From Pseudomonadota bacterium (lineage in GTDB: Bacteria; Pseudomonadota; Gammaproteobacteria; Burkholderiales; Rhodocyclaceae): 15,578 bases of DNA. The stretch lies in contig JAEWVQ010000362.1 in assembly GCA_023459095.1 (NCBI GenBank), positions 1 through 15,578 of the forward strand, given 5' to 3'. Each line of letters starts with the position of its first letter. Position 1 is the first letter of the stretch. The notes beneath the pieces were generated by a model, which searched no databases, was not told the origin of the DNA, and saw nothing but the letters and a program-made list of their open reading frames with translations. Of this stretch, positions 12,746 through 15,578 are shown piece after piece. The translations under genes were made by a program, and so were the position numbers.

Positions 12746-13216
12746 ATGCCGCGTCGTCGTGAAGTACCCAAGCGTGAAGTCCTGCCGGATCCGAAGTTCG
12801 CTTCGCAGGATGTTTCCAAGTTCATCAATGTGATCATGCAGTCGGGCAAGAAGTCGGTTGCCGAGCGCATCGTCTATGGCGCTTTCGATCACATCACCAC
12901 CAAAGCCAGCAAGGATCCGCTGGAGGTCTTTGCTGCCGCCGTGGCGAACGTGAAGCCCGTGGTGGAAGTGAAGAGCCGCCGTGTCGGTGGTGCCAACTAT
13001 CAGGTTCCGGTGGAAGTTCGTCCGTCGCGCCGCATGGCGCTGTCGATGCGCTGGCTGCGCGAAGCGGCGCGCAAGCGCGCGGAGAAGTCCATGGCCCAGC
13101 GCCTTGCCGGTGAGCTGCTCGAGGCTGCCGAGGGTCGTGGTGCGGCGATGAAGAAGCGGGAAGAAGTTCACCGCATGGCTGAAGCCAACAAGGCGTTCTC
13201 TCACTACCGCTTCTGA
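12746..13216 (+). CDS. rpsG: 30S ribosomal protein S7
   Basis: S7 nucleates assembly of the 30S head and contacts E-site tRNA. The 156 residues are the standard length for most bacteria. Recognisable segments are MPRRREVPKREVLPDPKF at the start, FINVIMQSGKKSVAERIVY (26-44), RRVGGANYQVPVEVRPSRR (78-96), and the C-terminal EANKAFSHYRF. ATG at 12746 has AGAGG at 12736-12740, five bases upstream. The gap from rpsL is only 34 bases with no obvious hairpin. In E. coli the corresponding gap is about three times as long and holds the S7 repressor site, so that mode of control looks absent or relocated here. A terminator-like hairpin lies between this gene and fusA. Confidence 0.98.
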   Translation: MPRRREVPKREVLPDPKFASQDVSKFINVIMQSGKKSVAERIVYGAFDHITTKASKDPLEVFAAAVANVKPVVEVKSRRVGGANYQVPVEVRPSRRMALSMRWLREAARKRAEKSMAQRLAGELLEAAEGRGAAMKKREEVHRMAEANKAFSHYRF

Positions 13217-13237
13217 TCTTGTTGATCGGCGGTATTT

Positions 13238-13266
13238 CGGGCCCTGTGAAGGGCTCGATTGTTTTG
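13238..13266 (+). terminator. Terminator-like hairpin between rpsG and fusA
   Basis: CGGGCCCT (13238-13245) pairs with AGGGCTCG (13250-13257), eight pairs with one G-T, around the GTGA tetraloop, followed by ATTGTTTTG. It begins 22 bases after the rpsG stop. It has the form of an intrinsic terminator with an interrupted T tract, so partial termination inside the operon is plausible, lowering fusA relative to rpsL-rpsG or marking fusA-tuf as a partly separate unit. I did not find a convincing promoter downstream of it. Confidence 0.65.
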
Positions 13267-13281
13267 TAACGCAATATTCAG

Positions 13282-13303
13282 ATCATCGCGCCCGTGGCGT
13301 GAT
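13282..13303 (+). other. Small hairpin upstream of fusA
   Basis: ATCA (13282-13285) pairs with TGAT (13300-13303), and CGC (13287-13289) with GCG (13297-13299), with one bulged T, around GCCCGTG. It ends 11 bases before the ribosome site at 13314-13318. It is only moderately stable and could affect fusA initiation; no known element recognised. Confidence 0.35.
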
Positions 13304-13326
13304 AACCGGAAGGCAGGAATAACATC

Positions 13327-15423
13327 GTGGCTCGCAAGACTCCTATCGAGCGCTACCGTAATATCGGTATCTCCGCTCACATCGACGCCGGCAAGACGAC
13401 TACGACCGAGCGCATCCTCTTTTACACCGGCATGAGTCACAAGCTCGGCGAGGTGCATGATGGTGCTGCAACGACCGACTGGATGGTTCAGGAGCAGGAG
13501 CGTGGCATCACGATTACGTCTGCCGCGGTGACGTGTTTCTGGAAGGGGATGGATCAGTCCTATCCCGAGCATCGCTTCAACATCATCGATACCCCGGGGC
13601 ACGTTGACTTCACGATCGAGGTTGAGCGTTCGATGCGCGTGCTCGATGGTGCGTGCATGGTCTACTGCGCGGTCGGCGGTGTCCAGCCGCAGTCCGAAAC
13701 CGTCTGGCGTCAGGCTACCAAGTACAAGGTGCCGCGTCTCGCGTTCGTGAACAAGATGGACCGTTCGGGTGCGAATTTCTTCAAGGTCGTCGACCAGATG
13801 AAGACCCGCCTGAAGGCCAATCCGGTGCCCGTGGTGGTGCCGATCGGTGCGGAAGATTCGTTCAAGGGTGTCGTCGATCTGCTCAAGATGAAGGCGATCA
13901 TCTGGGATGAGGCCTCCCAGGGCATGAAGTTCGAGTATCAGGACATTCCTGCCGAGGTGCTTCCGGTTGCCGAAGAGTGGCGCGCGAACATGATCGAGGC
14001 GGCGGCCGAGGCGTCCGAAGAGTTGATGAACAAGTACCTCGAGGAAGGTGAGCTTTCCGAGGAAGAGGTGATCACCGGCCTGCGCGCACGCACGCTTGCT
14101 TGCGAAATCCAGCCGATGCTGTGCGGCACCGCGTTCAAGAACAAGGGCGTGCAGCGCATGCTCGACGCGGTCATCCAGTATCTGCCGTCGCCGGTCGATA
14201 TTCCGCCGGTGGCCGGCGTCGATGACGACGAGAAGGAAGTGGTGCGTTACGCGAAGGACGACGAGAAGTTCTCCGCGCTCGCGTTCAAGCTGATGACCGA
14301 CCCCTTTGTCGGCCAGCTGACCTTCATTCGCGTCTATTCCGGCGTACTTGAGTCGGGTTCCACGGTGCTGAACTCGGTCAAGGGCAAGAAGGAGCGGATC
14401 GGTCGTCTGCTGCAGATGCACGCCAACGATCGGGAAGAGATCAAGGAAGTGCTGGCGGGTGACATCGCCGCGGCGGTCGGGCTGAAGGAGGTGACCACCG
14501 GTGAAACTCTGTGCGATCCGAGTGCTCCGGTGATCCTTGAGCGCATGGTGTTCCCCGAGCCGGTGATCCACGTCGCCGTCGAGCCGAAGACCAAGGGCGA
14601 CCAGGAGAAGATGGGTATCGCGCTCGGCCGTCTGGCTGCGGAAGATCCGTCCTTCCGTGTGCGTACCGACGAGGAATCCGGTCAGACCATCATTTCGGGT
14701 ATGGGCGAACTGCACCTCGAGATCATCGTCGATCGCATGAAGCGCGAGTTCAACGTTGAGGCCAACGTCGGTGCTCCGCAGGTTGCCTACCGCGAAGCGA
14801 TCCGTAAAGCGGTCGAGCAGGAGGGCAAGTTTGTCAAGCAGTCCGGCGGTCGCGGCCAGTACGGTCACGTGTGGATCAAGCTCGAGCCGAACGAAACCGG
14901 CAAGGGTTACGAGTTTGTCGATGCGATCAAGGGTGGTGTCGTGCCCCGCGAGTACATCCCGGCGGTGGACAAGGGTCTGCAGGATACTCTGCCTAATGGC
15001 GTGCTCGCCGGCTTCCCGGTGGTCGATGTGAAGGTCACTCTGTTCGACGGCTCGTATCACGACGTCGATTCGAACGAAAACGCCTTCAAGATGGCGGCGT
15101 CGATGGCCTTCAAGGACGCCATGCGCAAGGCCAGTCCGGTGTTGCTGGAGCCGATGATGGCGGTCGTGGTCGAGACCCCGGAAGATTACATGGGCAACGT
15201 CATGGGGGATCTTTCCGGTCGTCGCGGCATTGTCCAGGGCATGGACGACGTGCCGGGCGGTATGAAAGAGATCAAGGCTGAAGTGCCGCTCGCCGAGATG
15301 TTCGGCTACGCTACGCAGCTGCGTTCGCTGACGCAGGGGCGTGCCACGTACTCGATGGAATTCAAGCACTATTCGGAGGCGCCGAAGAGCGTCGCCGAAG
15401 CGGTGATCAGCAATCGCAAGTAA
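13327..15423 (+). CDS. fusA: Elongation factor G
   Basis: EF-G is the GTPase that drives translocation and, with RRF, ribosome recycling. The 698 residues are full length (E. coli 704). G-domain motifs are intact: AHIDAGKT (17-24), RGIT with T62, DTPGH (88-92) and NKMD (142-145). Later come domain III with SGMGELHLEIIVDRMKRE (about 457-474), domain IV with SGGRGQYGHVW and the tip loop SYHDVDSNE (about 576-584, His 578), and domain V to the end. The start is GTG at 13327, giving MARKTPIERYRNIGISAHID; CAGGAA at 13314-13319 is about eight bases upstream. The next gene, tuf, starts 28 bases after the stop, so the two factors are co-expressed. Nothing suggests the specialised EF-G2 paralogue. Confidence 0.98.
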   Translation: MARKTPIERYRNIGISAHIDAGKTTTTERILFYTGMSHKLGEVHDGAATTDWMVQEQERGITITSAAVTCFWKGMDQSYPEHRFNIIDTPGHVDFTIEVERSMRVLDGACMVYCAVGGVQPQSETVWRQATKYKVPRLAFVNKMDRSGANFFKVVDQMKTRLKANPVPVVVPIGAEDSFKGVVDLLKMKAIIWDEASQGMKFEYQDIPAEVLPVAEEWRANMIEAAAEASEELMNKYLEEGELSEEEVITGLRARTLACEIQPMLCGTAFKNKGVQRMLDAVIQYLPSPVDIPPVAGVDDDEKEVVRYAKDDEKFSALAFKLMTDPFVGQLTFIRVYSGVLESGSTVLNSVKGKKERIGRLLQMHANDREEIKEVLAGDIAAAVGLKEVTTGETLCDPSAPVILERMVFPEPVIHVAVEPKTKGDQEKMGIALGRLAAEDPSFRVRTDEESGQTIISGMGELHLEIIVDRMKREFNVEANVGAPQVAYREAIRKAVEQEGKFVKQSGGRGQYGHVWIKLEPNETGKGYEFVDAIKGGVVPREYIPAVDKGLQDTLPNGVLAGFPVVDVKVTLFDGSYHDVDSNENAFKMAASMAFKDAMRKASPVLLEPMMAVVVETPEDYMGNVMGDLSGRRGIVQGMDDVPGGMKEIKAEVPLAEMFGYATQLRSLTQGRATYSMEFKHYSEAPKSVAEAVISNRK

Positions 15424-15451
15424 TCAATCGAAACGAAGCGAGGATTAAGCA

Positions 15452-15578
15452 ATGGCTAAGGGTAAGTTCGAGCGGACGAAGCCGCACGTAAACGTTGGTA
15501 CGATCGGTCACGTTGACCACGGCAAGACGACGCTGACGGCGGCGATCACGACGATCCTGTCGAAGAAGTTCGGCGGCG
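15452..15578 (+). CDS. tuf: Elongation factor Tu, N-terminal part (second copy, partial)
   Basis: The first 42 residues are in the window: MAKGKFERTKPHVNVGTIGH, then VDHGKTTLTAAITTILSKKF and GG. This contains the P-loop GHVDHGKT (residues 19-26 counting Met) that binds the GTP phosphates, plus the usual ERTKPHVNVGTIGH lead. The gene runs off the window edge. AGGA at 15441-15444 lies seven bases before ATG at 15452. It is the last visible gene of the rpsL-rpsG-fusA-tuf unit. All seven threonine codons in this part are ACG, unlike the ACC preference seen in the neighbouring rplK and rpoB. It should be nearly identical to the copy ending at 127, but no shared region lies within the window to test this. 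Confidence 0.98.
   Translation, partial: MAKGKFERTKPHVNVGTIGHVDHGKTTLTAAITTILSKKFGG

Noticed and set aside
13204..15369. Open frame of 721 codons on the - strand across fusA
   Set aside because: A third shadow with the same low-complexity His/Leu/Arg/Asp composition, covering a fully intact EF-G gene.

Overview
The window is the fused beta (rif) and str transcription-translation block of a bacterial chromosome. In order, all on the + strand, it holds: 3' end of tuf, tRNA-Trp, secE, nusG, rplK, rplA, rplJ, rplL, rpoB, rpoC, rpsL, rpsG, fusA, and the 5' end of a second tuf. Protein sequences, high GC content (roughly 60-65% by eye), the tuf-tRNA-secE start and the direct run from rpoC into rpsL point to a betaproteobacterium. 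Rhodocyclales (Thauera/Azoarcus-like) is my best guess, but that is inference from remembered sequences, not a search.

Layout. 1-635: EF-Tu tail, two small hairpins, a tRNA-Trp with encoded CCA, then SecE. 638-1171: NusG, two bases after the secE stop. 1172-1278: a spacer with three stacked hairpins before rplKA (L11, L1). 2412-2666: a 255-base leader that looks like the L10 autoregulatory leader, before rplJL (L10, L7/L12). 3597-3776: an attenuator-like hairpin and two further hairpins before rpoB. 3777-12201: the beta and beta' subunits of RNA polymerase, separated by a 76-base gap with a strong hairpin. 12202-12333: a sigma70-like promoter overlapping the rpoC stop codon, then two mutually exclusive hairpins, the second ending in a T tract just before rpsL. 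12334-15423: S12, S7 and EF-G, with another terminator-like hairpin before fusA. 15452 to the end: the second tuf.

Together the genes make the core of gene expression: RNA polymerase subunits, the elongation factor that couples polymerase to Rho and ribosome (NusG), ribosomal stalk and L1-stalk proteins, decoding-centre proteins S12 and S7, and the two GTPases that drive elongation. SecE belongs to the protein-export channel and is a conserved passenger.

Every gene is intact and ordinary for its family. I found no mobile element, CRISPR array, defence gene or unknown system. What deserves attention lies between the genes: nearly every long spacer carries RNA structure that could set the relative output of the genes, above all the rpoC-rpsL spacer. 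No gene-free stretch exceeds 300 bases.
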